Assembly: GCA_002723345.1 (NCBI GenBank)
Contig: PBNV01000009.1
Location: 1 to 59,073, forward strand
Source: Rhodospirillaceae bacterium
Lineage (GTDB): Bacteria > Pseudomonadota > Alphaproteobacteria > Rhodospirillales > UBA2165
Direction: 5' to 3'
Length of the DNA: 59,073 nt
Position 1 is the first letter of the stretch, and the number at the start of each line of letters is the position of its first letter. A model generated the notes under the pieces. It did no database searches. It had not been told where the DNA came from and saw only the letters and a program-made list of their open reading frames with translations. Below are positions 18,499 to 28,596 of the stretch, one piece after another. A program made the position numbers and the translations under genes.

Positions 18499-19713
18499 TT
18501 AGACTATATTTTTTATCACTTTCTCATTTATTTTCTGAAGCCTCTCGTTCTCTGACCTAAGTTTGTCAATCTCAGCCTCCATTGCAACTTGAAGCTGATC
18601 AGCTTTGTTCTTGTATTCGACAAACCGGTTATCCAAGGAGCTTTGTGTATTTTTATACGCCCGCATCTGTTGGGGCCATGTCTCTTCAAAGTGCTGTTTC
18701 TTGTTTTTAATTAATTCTTCAATCATTTTTTCATTAATGTTCGATGCTGGATAGTATTCTTTCAACAGGCGCATTGTATTTAATTTAACAATAAATTGAG
18801 AAGGGTGTCTCAGGTCAACGTCCCAGCTATTAACCCTATCGGAGAGAATTACGCCCTCATAAACTGGCAAATAATCAACATTCTCGTGAATTAAAGCAAA
18901 CTGCTCAGATGCTGCACGCAAGCTACTTTTTGAGTAGCTGTTTGCTGTTATCACATCACAATCTCGGAGGGTAACCTGCAAGGGGACAGGAGAAACTGTC
19001 AGCAAAATGCGGAAGTTATCCGGAAGATATCGACTCAATAACGAGTGAACAGACTCCAAAGATTGGAATATATCTTCAGCGGATAAAACGTGAATTTCAT
19101 ACTGAGCCTGCTGTTCTTTATTGATATAGTTGCCAGGCCAAGTTTCTAAATATAAATCGTTGGCAAGGTCATAGATACACTCTGCAATCCCCAATGTTAT
19201 TACGATGATTTCGGTCTCTAAAACAGCCCGGTCATTCTCTGTGACTAATCGAGCGATATTTTCAATTTCGCACAAAGGCCCATCGGTCTTGTGATCTATC
19301 GTAGGATCAAAAAAATGACCATTTTTGGTTTCAATAAAGCAATCATTCCTGGAAGGAAGTGTATTTGGTTCCAAAGCCCACTGAAAAGTTTGCAGGATTG
19401 TGTGAGGAGAATAGCGAAAAGCTAGATTGTTAACTCTATATCTAGGCTCCACTTGCTGATTAATATCTAACGGATATACGTCAAAACCCTCGCCTATCAG
19501 GCCATTTCTTATATTGCTTGCAAAACAAGATCCAATCGTAAAAATTTTTTCTTTTTCTTTGAATTGGAAGCTTGGATCAAATCGAGGCATGCAAATTGGC
19601 TCGAGTCGATTGTCTCTAGAACGCACCGGCCAATTGTACTCTCGATTACGACGAGCAATGGAATTTAAGCTTTGGAGTGGAATTTTTTCAATGGGCAACC
19701 GATTAACCTCCAC
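18499..19713 (-). CDS. GSCFA-domain protein with C-terminal coiled coil
   Basis: The 404-residue product carries the family name motif in FTIGSCFASNIRNGL (about residue 55), then PHTILQTFQWAL, IVITLGIAECIYD and DLRHPSQFI near the end of the domain. GSCFA belongs to the SGNH/GDSL-like hydrolase clan and often occurs with glycan-modifying genes. After about residue 345 the protein is a predicted coiled coil (KNKADQLQVAMEAEIDKL and following). Enzymatic target unknown. It sits upstream of two methyltransferase genes on the same strand. Confidence 0.8.
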   Translation of the reverse strand: MEVNRLPIEKIPLQSLNSIARRNREYNWPVRSRDNRLEPICMPRFDPSFQFKEKEKIFTIGSCFASNIRNGLIGEGFDVYPLDINQQVEPRYRVNNLAFRYSPHTILQTFQWALEPNTLPSRNDCFIETKNGHFFDPTIDHKTDGPLCEIENIARLVTENDRAVLETEIIVITLGIAECIYDLANDLYLETWPGNYINKEQQAQYEIHVLSAEDIFQSLESVHSLLSRYLPDNFRILLTVSPVPLQVTLRDCDVITANSYSKSSLRAASEQFALIHENVDYLPVYEGVILSDRVNSWDVDLRHPSQFIVKLNTMRLLKEYYPASNINEKMIEELIKNKKQHFEETWPQQMRAYKNTQSSLDNRFVEYKNKADQLQVAMEAEIDKLRSENERLQKINEKVIKNIV

Positions 19714-20008
19714 AGCCTCAAGTCTGAATAAAAATTACCATACTATTTTGCGCCGTAATTGAACGCCTGGATATCTTCGCTAAAAGACATTGGGTTACAG
19801 GTGCTAAACACAGGGATCGCGAAAAAAGGCAAAATAATTAATTTTTCAATTCGCTTTGTACAACACCACTGCACAAGCCGCGAGTCTGTGGACCCAACAA
19901 GGGTCAACCCTCTAGAACCCGAAATTGATTACGAACGCCCCCATAGTAGAGCGCAGATGGGGTAACAGCCTTAATTAGCACTAAAGATTTCCTAAAAATC
20001 TAAAATAA

Positions 20009-20824
20009 CTACGCACGAGCGGCATTATACTTTTCAAGTTTGGCCCTTGCTTCGTCAACAAGTGCCAGCCCAGCTTTTGCATGATCAGAATTAATATCTG
20101 CTGTGTGGCCTTCATATTCATCGAGCCCGAGAACGCTTGGACGTTGACCCAGGTTTTCCCACCAATGAGCAACCCATGGCCGTCCATCAAACCAAATATC
20201 AAGCCACTTAATCATATCTAAAACTTTGATAAGGGGTGCGTAGCAGGTTTCTACGAGCGTGAGATTATCGCCCATAATCCAGGGTCTACCATCTGACAGG
20301 GTAGCATCCATTTTTCTAAATATACGGTCCCAACCTACGATGCCACGCAGCACCCAATCCGAGTCCATACCCTCTCGTATTACCGATTGCTGTCGCAAGG
20401 TTTTCTCGAGGTCAGGCTGCTTTTTCCATCTTTTTTCTAATTTCTTTACGTCAATCACAGATCTAAAACGGGTTACAAAATTAAGTGCTGCAACACCAGG
20501 AAAACCTATCTCGTCAGAATCTTTTATCCATTCACGCATGTACGCCCGCTGTAAAGGGTCGCTGGGCTTGAGAGCTGGTTCAGTTGCCAAATCGTCTATA
20601 TAGTCGCAAATTATTGAGGACTCTCGGATTGGCTGCCCGTTGTGTACTAAAGTTGGCACCACCGCTTTAGGATTAATTTTCAAATAATCGCTCTCGAAGT
20701 GATCTTCCTCTAACAGTTTTATATAATGAGGGGTCCAGTCATTAATTCTCTTTTCTGAGAGTGTAACGACTGCTCGGTTGGAACAAACGGAATCCGCTTC
20801 CTTAAGATAATAGAGTTCTAACAT
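20009..20824 (-). CDS. Glutathione S-transferase family protein (second copy)
   Basis: The 271-residue cytosolic protein has an N-terminal thioredoxin-like GST domain. It includes the cis-Pro region AVVPTLVHNG and the glutathione-contact motif ESSIICDYI, followed by the all-helical C-terminal domain. The N-terminal S/C (DSVCSNRAV) is the likely catalytic position. It lies 27 bases downstream of another GST and is read in the same direction. Function is probably conjugation or thiol lyase chemistry on an unknown compound. Confidence 0.82.
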   Translation of the reverse strand: MLELYYLKEADSVCSNRAVVTLSEKRINDWTPHYIKLLEEDHFESDYLKINPKAVVPTLVHNGQPIRESSIICDYIDDLATEPALKPSDPLQRAYMREWIKDSDEIGFPGVAALNFVTRFRSVIDVKKLEKRWKKQPDLEKTLRQQSVIREGMDSDWVLRGIVGWDRIFRKMDATLSDGRPWIMGDNLTLVETCYAPLIKVLDMIKWLDIWFDGRPWVAHWWENLGQRPSVLGLDEYEGHTADINSDHAKAGLALVDEARAKLEKYNAARA

Positions 20825-20851
20825 TCTTCGACCCTCTAAGAATACTTGCTC

Positions 20852-21664
20852 TTAAGCGACTGCAGCTGGTCCAGGAATTGTCGGGTCAACGCCTGCCGCA
20901 TATGTGGCCTTCTTCCGCCATTCTATAACGGCCTCCTGAAACTGAGGGCGTCGAGATATTTTTTCGTACCAATCCGTAATGTAGGTGTACGGACTTAGGT
21001 CATAGCCCCCCGCAATCATCGTCGTTATCGTTGGCGACCATGAAATATCGGCAAGCGTATATCCATCACCTACTATGTAGCCACCATCCGCAATCGCTTC
21101 GTCTATTTTTGAAAACACGGAGTTTAGGAGCGATATAGCACGGTTGACATCCTCTTCCGGAAAACTCTTCCCACCACTATGCTTTCCATGGAAGGCCAAC
21201 ATGTCCGGATCTTTCTGCAATTTTGCATACCGGGCCTCCTCCTCCTCGGTTTTGGGGAGTAACTTTGCATTTATTTTGTGATACTGATAAGTCTTTATCG
21301 CTGGCAGGTGAAGGTCACCTGACTGCTGAAGCCAGTATTTTATCTGAGCTTGATATTTCTCTGACGCCACTCGAAAACTGGGCTCTGGGAATTTTTCCTC
21401 CAGGTATAGGAGGATATCGTTGGACTCAACAACCACTTCACCATCATAGACGAGAGTGGGCACAACCCCTTTCGGATTAATGCCAAAATACTCTTCAGTG
21501 ATATTTTCCTTTTTCCCAAGATCAATATGATGACCGACCCAATCGAGTTTTTTCTCTTCAAGGAGCAGGCGTACACGCGCAGCACAATTAGAGCGAGCGG
21601 TATGGTACAGGTGTAATCCCTTGTGATCGAGCACCGTTTTGTTGATTGGCGTTATGACACTCAT
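20852..21664 (-). CDS. Glutathione S-transferase family protein (first copy)
   Basis: The GST fold is shown by YHTARSNCAARVRLLLEE (catalytic Ser/Cys region), GVVPTLVYDGEVVVESNDILLYL (cis-Pro and Glu-Ser glutathione site) and a long helical C-terminal half. At 270 residues it is longer than classic GSTs because of an insert (about residues 95-140). Its ATG overlaps the TGA of the preceding cupin gene (ATGA at 21661-21664), so translation is coupled. The cupin, GST, GST order suggests one pathway acting on a thiol-linked or electrophilic compound. Confidence 0.82.
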   Translation of the reverse strand: MSVITPINKTVLDHKGLHLYHTARSNCAARVRLLLEEKKLDWVGHHIDLGKKENITEEYFGINPKGVVPTLVYDGEVVVESNDILLYLEEKFPEPSFRVASEKYQAQIKYWLQQSGDLHLPAIKTYQYHKINAKLLPKTEEEEARYAKLQKDPDMLAFHGKHSGGKSFPEEDVNRAISLLNSVFSKIDEAIADGGYIVGDGYTLADISWSPTITTMIAGGYDLSPYTYITDWYEKISRRPQFQEAVIEWRKKATYAAGVDPTIPGPAAVA

Positions 21665-22308
21665 AACCTAATCCCTTCATCCTGTGTCGCGGCCCTCATG
21701 TTAATTTTATAAGTTCTGTGCCACGTTGCCCGGGCAATGTGACGTTTGGTAAGTTTTTCTCCTGCATTTGCAGCAGAACCTATGGTACGGGCAATTACAC
21801 TCTTATCATCAGGCCGATAGGATAGCGTTTCCTCCAAAAACAGGTCTGACCCCGTTACCCGAAGGAACCGTGCGCCAGCCTCAAAATGTATTTGATGAAT
21901 TTCATGCGGACCAAATTTTCCAGCCATGCCCTGAGCAAGTCGGTACTTTTTTGAGAACTCTATTTCGGCGTAACCATCTTTAGATTTATCATCCAAACGG
22001 TTCCACTCGGTCATATCTGTGTATTTCCTTGCCTGTCCATAGACGGCCCATGAAGCGCCATGATCATGAGGCGGTGAAGTTTTTCCCTATTTGTAACCAT
22101 GGGCATAAACGAGAAATCCTCTATCCTGATCCTCGTAAAGCTCGACGACACCATCATCTGCCCCCGGTCCACAATGCTCGTCAACAAACTCCGGATTTTT
22201 TTGAATTAAACGCTCCAAGTTCAGCCGTATAATTTCTAAATCCGCTTTATCATTTTTAGCGTACGCGGCCCTATTATCTGCGCAGAATTGTTCAAAGCTG
22301 TAGGCCAT
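21661..22308 (-). pseudogene. Cupin (cysteine-dioxygenase-like) protein interrupted by in-frame TAG
   Basis: From ATG 22308 the frame reads MAYSFEQFCADNRAAYAKND to FLVYAHGYK and meets TAG (22087-22089). Immediately after, in the same frame and with no gap, it reads GKTSPPHDHGASWAVYGQ and continues to the TGA overlapping the next gene. PPHDHGxxW is a metal-binding cupin motif, and HEIHQIHF supplies further histidines. The metal site therefore lies after the stop. A single base change (AAG, CAG or GAG to TAG) would explain it. Either the gene is dead, the base is wrong, or the stop is read through. Confidence 0.75.
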
Positions 22309-22589
22309 TATCCACTCAACCCCCGATTGATTGCATGCCAACAATCCCAATATGCTAGCCAGATCATCTAATCTCGTCCAATTTTTATTACTTACCCGAG
22401 GTTTTAGAATTTCTATTTATCAACATCTGATAACCAATCACGCGACGAGTTCTCATGACTTAAGTGAAACTCGATACAGAGATTAGGCAAAATAAATGGA
22501 TAGTAGCTCGTAATACGTATACTAACTGAACAGGCGATATCTTACAAAACCACCGCTAATTGAGTTCTATTTTCTTGAGGATCGGCAGA

Positions 22590-24242
22590 ATGCAAATACT
22601 CAGCACCGGCGAGGCTATTGTAAGCTCACTCATCCAGCATGACGTGGACACAGTTTTTGGAGTGCCCGGGGCACATACGTACCACCTCTGCGATGCCCTC
22701 GCGCGCGAAAATAGCAAAATCAACTTTATTACGGCCCGCCATGAGCAAGGAGCTGGTCATATGGCCTTTGGCTATGCCAAGTCGTCGGGTCGGCCAGGTA
22801 TTTATACAGTAGTCCCGGGCCCAGGTGTTTTGAATTCATCCTCATCACTCTCCATTGCTTATGCGACAAACTCCCCGGTTCTATGCCTAACTGGCAACAT
22901 TATGTCGCATTTGATCGGCCGGGGTCGTGGCCAACTCCACGAACTGCCAGATCAACTGGCAACTCTCCGCAGCATTACCAAGTGGGCAGAGAGGATCAAT
23001 CACCCTTCAGAAGCGCCCGAGATTATTTCTGAGGCTTTTCGGCAAATGATGAGCGGGCGCCGCGGCCCGGTCTCTATCGAGGCCCCCTGGGACGTTTTTG
23101 GAATAAAAGCGCCAGTTAATCTTGACGTAAAAAATCATAAAAAACCGGCGTCAGAGCCAGATCCCGAACATATCGCAATTGCGGCTGAGATCATCCTAAA
23201 TGCCGTGAACCCAATGATCGTGGTCGGCGCAGGCGCCCAAGATGCCTCCAAGTCAGTTCAGCGCCTTGCTGAACTGATCCAGGCTCCCGTTACTGCCCAC
23301 CGCAGTGGCAAGGGTGTCCTCACAGATGCTCATGAATTAAGTCTCATGTCAGTCGCCGCTTACGAGTATTGGCCAAAATGCGACTGCGTCATTGGTATTG
23401 GTAGCCGTCTTGAACTTATCCATTTCAAATGGCGAGCGGAACCCACCGTGAAAACTGTGCGTATTGATGTCGACCCCACAGAGATGCCGCGCATCCCAGC
23501 CGACGTTAAGATTGTCGCCGATGCCACGACGGGAGTTGATGCACTTATCAATGAACTAGAAGGGTCTGTTGGTCCGCGGCAATCGCGGGCAGAGGAATTC
23601 AAGGGCTACCGAGAGGTTGCCCAGAAAAAAATCAATAACATACAACCGCAAGCCGGATATTTGGGGGCAATCCGAAATGTCTTGCCCAAAGATGGTATTT
23701 TGGTTGAGGAGGTCACACAAGTCGCCTTTACCGCGCGATACGGTTTTCCAGTCTATGGCCCACGGAAATATATAACCAGCGGTTATCAGGACAGTCTGGG
23801 TTTTGGGTTTCAGACGTCCGTCGGGGTGAAAGTAGCGAACCCAGACACATCGGTAGTTTCGATTTCTGGTGACGGCGGATTTATGTTTGGAGTACAAGAA
23901 TTAGCAACTGCGGTACAACATCAACTCAACATCGTTGCGATCGTTTTTAATAACAGCTCTTTTGGTAACGTTCGCCGGGACCAAATTAATAACTTTGATG
24001 GACGATTGATCGGTGCCGACTTAATCAATCCAGATTTTGTAGCTCTAGCAGAGAGCTTTGGTGCAAAAGCCTTGCGATCCAACTCTCCTAGCGAATTGCA
24101 GGCTTCCCTTGAGCAAGCCTTTGAAGAACCTGGCCCTGTTCTCATAGAAGTTCCTATAGAACGTGGTAGCGAAACATCTCCCTGGTCACTCAGTCATCCC
24201 TTGGGCACAGAGGTTTCTAAGCCCGTCACTATGTCCGACTAA
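22590..24242 (+). CDS. Thiamine-pyrophosphate-dependent enzyme, acetolactate-synthase-like
   Basis: The 550-residue protein has the three-domain layout of this family. The N-terminal Pyr domain has the catalytic Glu in ARHEQGAGHMAFGYA. A middle FAD/nucleotide-like domain follows. The C-terminal PP domain carries the TPP/Mg motif ISGDGGFMFG ... FNNSSFGNVRRDQ. I start at ATG 22590 (MQILSTGEAIV) because GAGG lies 8 bases upstream. No small regulatory subunit (ilvN) lies nearby, so a catabolic decarboxylase or carboligase is more likely than branched-chain amino acid synthesis. Substrate unknown. Confidence 0.85.
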   Translation: MQILSTGEAIVSSLIQHDVDTVFGVPGAHTYHLCDALARENSKINFITARHEQGAGHMAFGYAKSSGRPGIYTVVPGPGVLNSSSSLSIAYATNSPVLCLTGNIMSHLIGRGRGQLHELPDQLATLRSITKWAERINHPSEAPEIISEAFRQMMSGRRGPVSIEAPWDVFGIKAPVNLDVKNHKKPASEPDPEHIAIAAEIILNAVNPMIVVGAGAQDASKSVQRLAELIQAPVTAHRSGKGVLTDAHELSLMSVAAYEYWPKCDCVIGIGSRLELIHFKWRAEPTVKTVRIDVDPTEMPRIPADVKIVADATTGVDALINELEGSVGPRQSRAEEFKGYREVAQKKINNIQPQAGYLGAIRNVLPKDGILVEEVTQVAFTARYGFPVYGPRKYITSGYQDSLGFGFQTSVGVKVANPDTSVVSISGDGGFMFGVQELATAVQHQLNIVAIVFNNSSFGNVRRDQINNFDGRLIGADLINPDFVALAESFGAKALRSNSPSELQASLEQAFEEPGPVLIEVPIERGSETSPWSLSHPLGTEVSKPVTMSD

Positions 24243-24479
24243 TCAAAATATGGTCTTGGAATAGATTGAGGGTCCACTTAACAGTCAGCATAGTTCTCTG
24301 GACTAATTACTATTCATGATCATCTGGAAATACGGTTTCCGAAATCATTAAATTTCAACAAAATAATTACATTCGTGCCGAGAACATTGTTGCCTAGCAT
24401 GAAGTTGGTTGCGCTAACGGGAGAGTTAGGTGAGAACACTTAATCTTGAAAATTTATTCAATGAGGAGATAGTCACACA

Positions 24480-25007
24480 ATGGCAATATCGATATTTCAT
24501 CTCGTCCAAACTGAAACAGAGCAAATGATGACAGCGATGCTAAACGTCCTGGAGCATGCCGACGGACTGGTAAAAGGGGGTTCGATAACAGAGGACGCTC
24601 TGATGTCGAGCAGCTTAGCACCAGACATGCTTTCCCTGTCCCATCAGGTCTGGCGAGGATCAGATAATGCAAGAGCCGCCGCGCGGCTCGCTGGAAGAGA
24701 AGTGCCGCACGTCCATGATAAAATGGGTGAACTGTCGATCAATGAGGCACGGACGCTTGTAAACGACAGTCTCGCGCTTTTGCGTTCGATTTCGGAAAAC
24801 GAATTAGAGGGGGCGGAAGACAGAACAGTGGAGATAATTGCCAAAGGAAAGCCAACGCGCTTCAAAGGGCAAGATTACCTACTTCGATTTGCTATCCCTC
24901 AAATGGGGTTCCACGTGACGACAGCCTATTGCCTGGTTCGGAAGGCTGGTGCAGATCTTGGAAAGAGACACTACTTATGTGACGTATTCGATTACACGTT
25001 GCCTTAA
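24480..25007 (+). CDS. DUF1993 family protein
   Basis: The 175-residue soluble protein shows the DUF1993 pattern: a helical N-terminus, LAPDMLSLSHQVWRGSDNARAAARLAG, and PQMGFHVTTAYCLVRKAGADLGKR near the end. These fit the DinB/YfiT-like four-helix fold, where histidines bind a metal (HQV, FHVT). Molecular function is unknown. GAGGAG precedes the ATG by about 11 bases. It stands 237 bases after the TPP enzyme and appears to be a separate unit. Confidence 0.8.
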   Translation: MAISIFHLVQTETEQMMTAMLNVLEHADGLVKGGSITEDALMSSSLAPDMLSLSHQVWRGSDNARAAARLAGREVPHVHDKMGELSINEARTLVNDSLALLRSISENELEGAEDRTVEIIAKGKPTRFKGQDYLLRFAIPQMGFHVTTAYCLVRKAGADLGKRHYLCDVFDYTLP

Positions 25008-25265
25008 AAGCGAATGGCGCTCAAAACTTTTGTGTCGATGCCCTCTTAATAATTGAGATCCGTGAGCATGGACGGTCGTCGCGCCTTCTCTTGAACCTGC
25101 TTTTACCGTGTTATCATAGACAACAGTCTTCAATCGTTTTCTGTAGGCTTGTGGATGCGTTGCAAAGGACTTGTTTGAATAGGTCCTGTCATCATTGCTA
25201 CATATTTCTAATCTTATGTAGAGAAGCATCGGTTCTCCAGGTTTCGTCAATAAATAGTTCGGACC

Positions 25266-26051
25266 TTACTTGATCAGAGGTTGGCAGGTCTCGCAGACGA
25301 ATGTCCGCCGCCCGCTGATCTCGAAACGACGTATGGCTCCCTTGCATTTTGGACAATAGTCCTTTGCAAAAATGTTGACGCGCTCTCGATAACGTTTTGT
25401 CGACGGTCTTGCGCCGTCAACAGTGATGATGGCGTTACGTTTGACACCAATCTTTAGCAATGCCTTCGCATCTCTCCAAATTCGATCAAAGGTTTGCCGG
25501 CTAATAGCGCTCCCAGGCGTTTCCGGGTGGACAGCCTGGCGCCAAAGTATTTCAGAACGATATATATTACCAACCCCTGCCATAACAGACTGATCCATTA
25601 TGAGGCGACCAATTGGCGCTTTACTTTTTGCTATTTTCTCAAACGCAAGGTCTGGTTTGGCATCGGCCCGGAGGACGTCGGGCCCGATACGCGCGATGAG
25701 CATCAAGACGTCTTCTGGACCCAGCACTCGACAGATAGTTGGCCCATTTATATCCACAGAATGCGTACCGCTGACCAGTCGGACGCGCACTTCACCTTGA
25801 GGAGCAACCAGGGGTAATTTCCGCTTCCGAATTCGCCCAAACAGCCCAAGATGGACGTGAAGGGCCTCGCCGTGATCAAAACGATACAAAAGATGCTTTC
25901 CAAACGCTTCAACCATGAGACAGAGATGCCCGGTGAGAATGGTAGCGCCGTCTGTGAATCGGCCCTGCGGTGATGACACGGTCAGCTTTTGACCGGCGAG
26001 GATTTTATGGTGATCGCGCGCAGCGCGATGGATGGTGTGCCCCTCTGGCAA
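25266..26051 (-). CDS. Fpg/Nei-family DNA glycosylase (endonuclease VIII-like)
   Basis: A base-excision-repair enzyme. The proposed start is TTG 26051, with AAGGAG 6 bases upstream. It puts the catalytic proline and glutamate at positions 2-3 (M-PEGHTIHR), as the chemistry requires: the N-terminal proline forms the Schiff base. Other features are the H2TH region (MDQSVMAGVGNIYRSEIL), KTRNAI-like KRNAIITVDGA, and a C-terminal zinc finger YCPKCK ... FVCETC. An upstream TTG at 26066 would bury the proline and is unlikely. Confidence 0.88.
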   Translation of the reverse strand: MPEGHTIHRAARDHHKILAGQKLTVSSPQGRFTDGATILTGHLCLMVEAFGKHLLYRFDHGEALHVHLGLFGRIRKRKLPLVAPQGEVRVRLVSGTHSVDINGPTICRVLGPEDVLMLIARIGPDVLRADAKPDLAFEKIAKSKAPIGRLIMDQSVMAGVGNIYRSEILWRQAVHPETPGSAISRQTFDRIWRDAKALLKIGVKRNAIITVDGARPSTKRYRERVNIFAKDYCPKCKGAIRRFEISGRRTFVCETCQPLIK

Positions 26052-26370
26052 AGTGTTCTCCTTCAACCCGAAGATGAATATTTACTTTTTGAGACCTCTA
26101 AACCCGGCGTTTTGTGACATGTATTTTTGTGTGATTATGGATATCCCTGGAAGTGGATATAACATTTATTCAACTCCGCATGTAGCAGATATTGAAAACA
26201 CAAATGGCAGCGAACAACCCTCCAGGAGGAAATCGGTCAAAGGTGCCCCGATGGACACTTGAAAACGGGTGCTATAATGATGATGGCCCTAGGCCAGTAT
26301 CGCAAGTACCTCGACGCGTTCGATTATCGCGAAATCAAGGTAACGAGGAGCCTATATTCATAATTAAGTG
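26052..26370. other. Intergenic gap, no supported gene
   Basis: A plus-strand frame from 26204 to 26374 (MAANNPPGGNRSKVPRW...) is open but has no ribosome site and no recognised family. I see no terminator or RNA gene. It likely holds the promoter of the leftward glycosylase gene. Confidence 0.3.
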
Positions 26371-27615
26371 TTAGGCTCTGTCGTGACGATGATGCTCAGC
26401 CGTTTCATAGTGCTGACGGATTAGGTCAATCCCATAGTCATTGCCATTAGGCGTTCGGGTAAGGGTGTGGACGTGGAAGTTGGCAGGCTCTGTATTGGTT
26501 AAATAGACACCTGCATGGTGATCAAATTCTATTAGTATCACGGGGCTCTGGATGCGGTAGTAGAACGGCTGGTTTTCCAAACGACTACCGATCCAACAGA
26601 AGTGGGTATCCGATAGATGCCGCTCAATATCACCCATCCGCGCACTTCTAGGGCTTGGCGGCAAGGTGATCATATACTCCTGCACCAAATCGAGGAGACT
26701 GTTCTGTTGAGGCCTTGATAGGTTGTTACCGCTAAGACCTTCATAAGGGATGATACGATTATCCTGGTAGGCACCACCCAGATGAAGGCCATCCGCCAGC
26801 TGCCGACGGTCGTTGGGTAGGTCTCCTCCCATCATCGAATCAGATATCAAAGCCAACGATTGCTGTTTATCCGATAGTGAAAGCATAAATTCTAGGCCTT
26901 TGCGTTCCTCGTCCTGGAAGGCGTTCAGACCTTTGAATGGGCCCTCATCGGCCCACGTGGGCTCTGCACCCATAAATGTTGGACTTAGAACCATCTGGTC
27001 GCCAATAAAGAGGCAATTGAGAGCAAGGTGATGGCCAAAGAGTTGCCAGCCCCAAGGCGAAGCTAACGAAGGGGCACCAAACAGACAGAATAAATAGCTC
27101 CATTCATTCATCACAGAAGGGCTGTCTACCAAGTCACCCAACACACGGTTGAGGCGCATGACTTCTGATGTTTTTTCATAGCCCCTCGGGCTGAGACTTC
27201 GACGAACGACATTCATTACGGCATCTCGCTTGGGCTCTTGGATCTCATCCAAACGCAGACCATGTTCCTCCACGTAGATTTCAGTGTTCTGCCAATTTCG
27301 CCATTGCTCTGATTTGACATCGAAACAAGCTCTGGCTTTTTCCTGTGGCGAGAGCAATCCGATCAGAGTGGCCGCTGCCTTTACCGCAGGCTCGACGGGC
27401 GCCCCATCCGGTTCCAGCGAGTAAAGGTTTGGAATGATATCACCGCCCGCAGTTATCCCCTTGAAAGGCTCTTGAAGTAGCATTTTCCAATTCCCAAAAA
27501 TCCTTTGAATCCGCTCGACAGTTTGAAGCCTCGCAGCGTGCTCATGCGATGAAATACCGGAGGCCTTAGATTTACCAGACGGCGGGACATAGGGGCGAAA
27601 ATCTGGTTTTAACAT
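26371..27615 (-). CDS. DUF3500 domain protein
   Basis: The 414-residue protein matches the DUF3500 pattern: a helical N-terminal half, then GAPSLASPWGWQLFGHHLALNCLFIGDQMVLSPTFMGAEP, in which the GHH and GAEP stretches are typical. Near the end it has FYYRIQSPVILIEFDHHAGV. The histidine-rich motifs suggest a metal site, but no activity is established for the family. There is no signal peptide. It is divergent from the SDR gene at 27727, with about 110 bases between them. Confidence 0.8.
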   Translation of the reverse strand: MLKPDFRPYVPPSGKSKASGISSHEHAARLQTVERIQRIFGNWKMLLQEPFKGITAGGDIIPNLYSLEPDGAPVEPAVKAAATLIGLLSPQEKARACFDVKSEQWRNWQNTEIYVEEHGLRLDEIQEPKRDAVMNVVRRSLSPRGYEKTSEVMRLNRVLGDLVDSPSVMNEWSYLFCLFGAPSLASPWGWQLFGHHLALNCLFIGDQMVLSPTFMGAEPTWADEGPFKGLNAFQDEERKGLEFMLSLSDKQQSLALISDSMMGGDLPNDRRQLADGLHLGGAYQDNRIIPYEGLSGNNLSRPQQNSLLDLVQEYMITLPPSPRSARMGDIERHLSDTHFCWIGSRLENQPFYYRIQSPVILIEFDHHAGVYLTNTEPANFHVHTLTRTPNGNDYGIDLIRQHYETAEHHRHDRA

Positions 27616-27726
27616 GTTGGAAGCCTACTCCCCTCCTCCCGCTTTGTCAGGAGAATTAAACTCGACTGAAATTCTAAGAGGTCTAGAGTAGCCGCTATTC
27701 TTGCTTTCCTTGAAGGGAGATCAATC

Positions 27727-28497
27727 ATGATCGATAACAGATTTGATGTTAAAGACCGCGTTGTCCTTATCACTGGGGCAGGGCAAGGTATCGGTAGAGC
27801 CTATGCAAAAGCGTTTGCGGAAACAGGCGCTATCTCCGTGATTGCGGAACTGAATGGCGATAACGCAAAAAGCGTAGCCAATGAAATTACGGATGCTGGG
27901 CATCGGGCCTATGCAATACAAACGGATGTGGGTGATCCCGCCTCGGTTCAATCCGCCGCCAAAGAAACCATAGCCAAGTTCTCAAAAGTTGACGTACTCA
28001 TCAATAATGCAGCCATCTTTACACCCCTGGAACGACGTCCGTTTTACGAAATTCCATTGGAAGAATGGGATGAGGTGATGAAGGTCAACGTGACCGGTTG
28101 CTTTTTAGCAGCCCGCGCTGTGGCACCTTCCATGATAGAAAACAGGTCCGGCAGCATTATCAACATATCGTCTAGCACCGTACCTATGGGTCTACCCCTC
28201 TTTATGCACTACGTGACCTCCAAGGCTGCCGTAGCCGGAATGACCAGGGTCATGGCAAAGGAACTTGGCGTGCATGATATTCGGGTAAACGCCGTCATGC
28301 CAGGGCTGACTGAGACAGAGGTAGCCAACGTCGGGCGAACAGACGAGCTTGTTTCTCGCATTGTGAACACCCAATTCATAAAACGGGTTGAGACGCCGGA
28401 AGACTTGGTTGGTCTTCTTATGTTTCTGGCCTCCCCCGCCAGCTCCTTCATCACAGGCCAGAGCATCATCGTAGATGGTGGCATCGCGTTTTCTTGA
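27727..28497 (+). CDS. SDR-family NAD(P)-dependent oxidoreductase
   Basis: The 256-residue classical short-chain dehydrogenase has the cofactor motif TGAGQGIG (residues 17-24), DVGD, NNAAI, catalytic Ser in INISSST, and the catalytic YxxxK in HYVTSKAA. The C-terminus FITGQSIIVDGG is typical. GGGAG lies 7 bases before the ATG. The Glu in IAELNG after strand beta2 suggests NAD rather than NADP. Substrate unknown. It ends in TGA, so TGA is a normal stop codon in this organism. Confidence 0.88.
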   Translation: MIDNRFDVKDRVVLITGAGQGIGRAYAKAFAETGAISVIAELNGDNAKSVANEITDAGHRAYAIQTDVGDPASVQSAAKETIAKFSKVDVLINNAAIFTPLERRPFYEIPLEEWDEVMKVNVTGCFLAARAVAPSMIENRSGSIINISSSTVPMGLPLFMHYVTSKAAVAGMTRVMAKELGVHDIRVNAVMPGLTETEVANVGRTDELVSRIVNTQFIKRVETPEDLVGLLMFLASPASSFITGQSIIVDGGIAFS

Positions 28498-28596
28498 GAC
28501 ACATATTAATCAATTCCGTTTGATAGGCTGGATCACAAGCAACAAAAAAATATCATCAGCATTCGGATGCATGTAAATGTAGGGGTGCCAATATCT

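Noticed and set aside
22087..22089. TAG as a pyrrolysine codon
   Set aside because: TAG ends other genes normally here (for example the TRAP permease), the position is not at a known pyrrolysine site, and a point mutation explains it more simply.
24975..25250. Minus-strand 91-codon frame overlapping the DUF1993 end
   Set aside because: Overlaps a real gene and has no recognisable features; probably chance.
26204..26374. Small plus-strand frame between the glycosylase and DUF3500 genes
   Set aside because: No ribosome site, no family, and length expected by chance.
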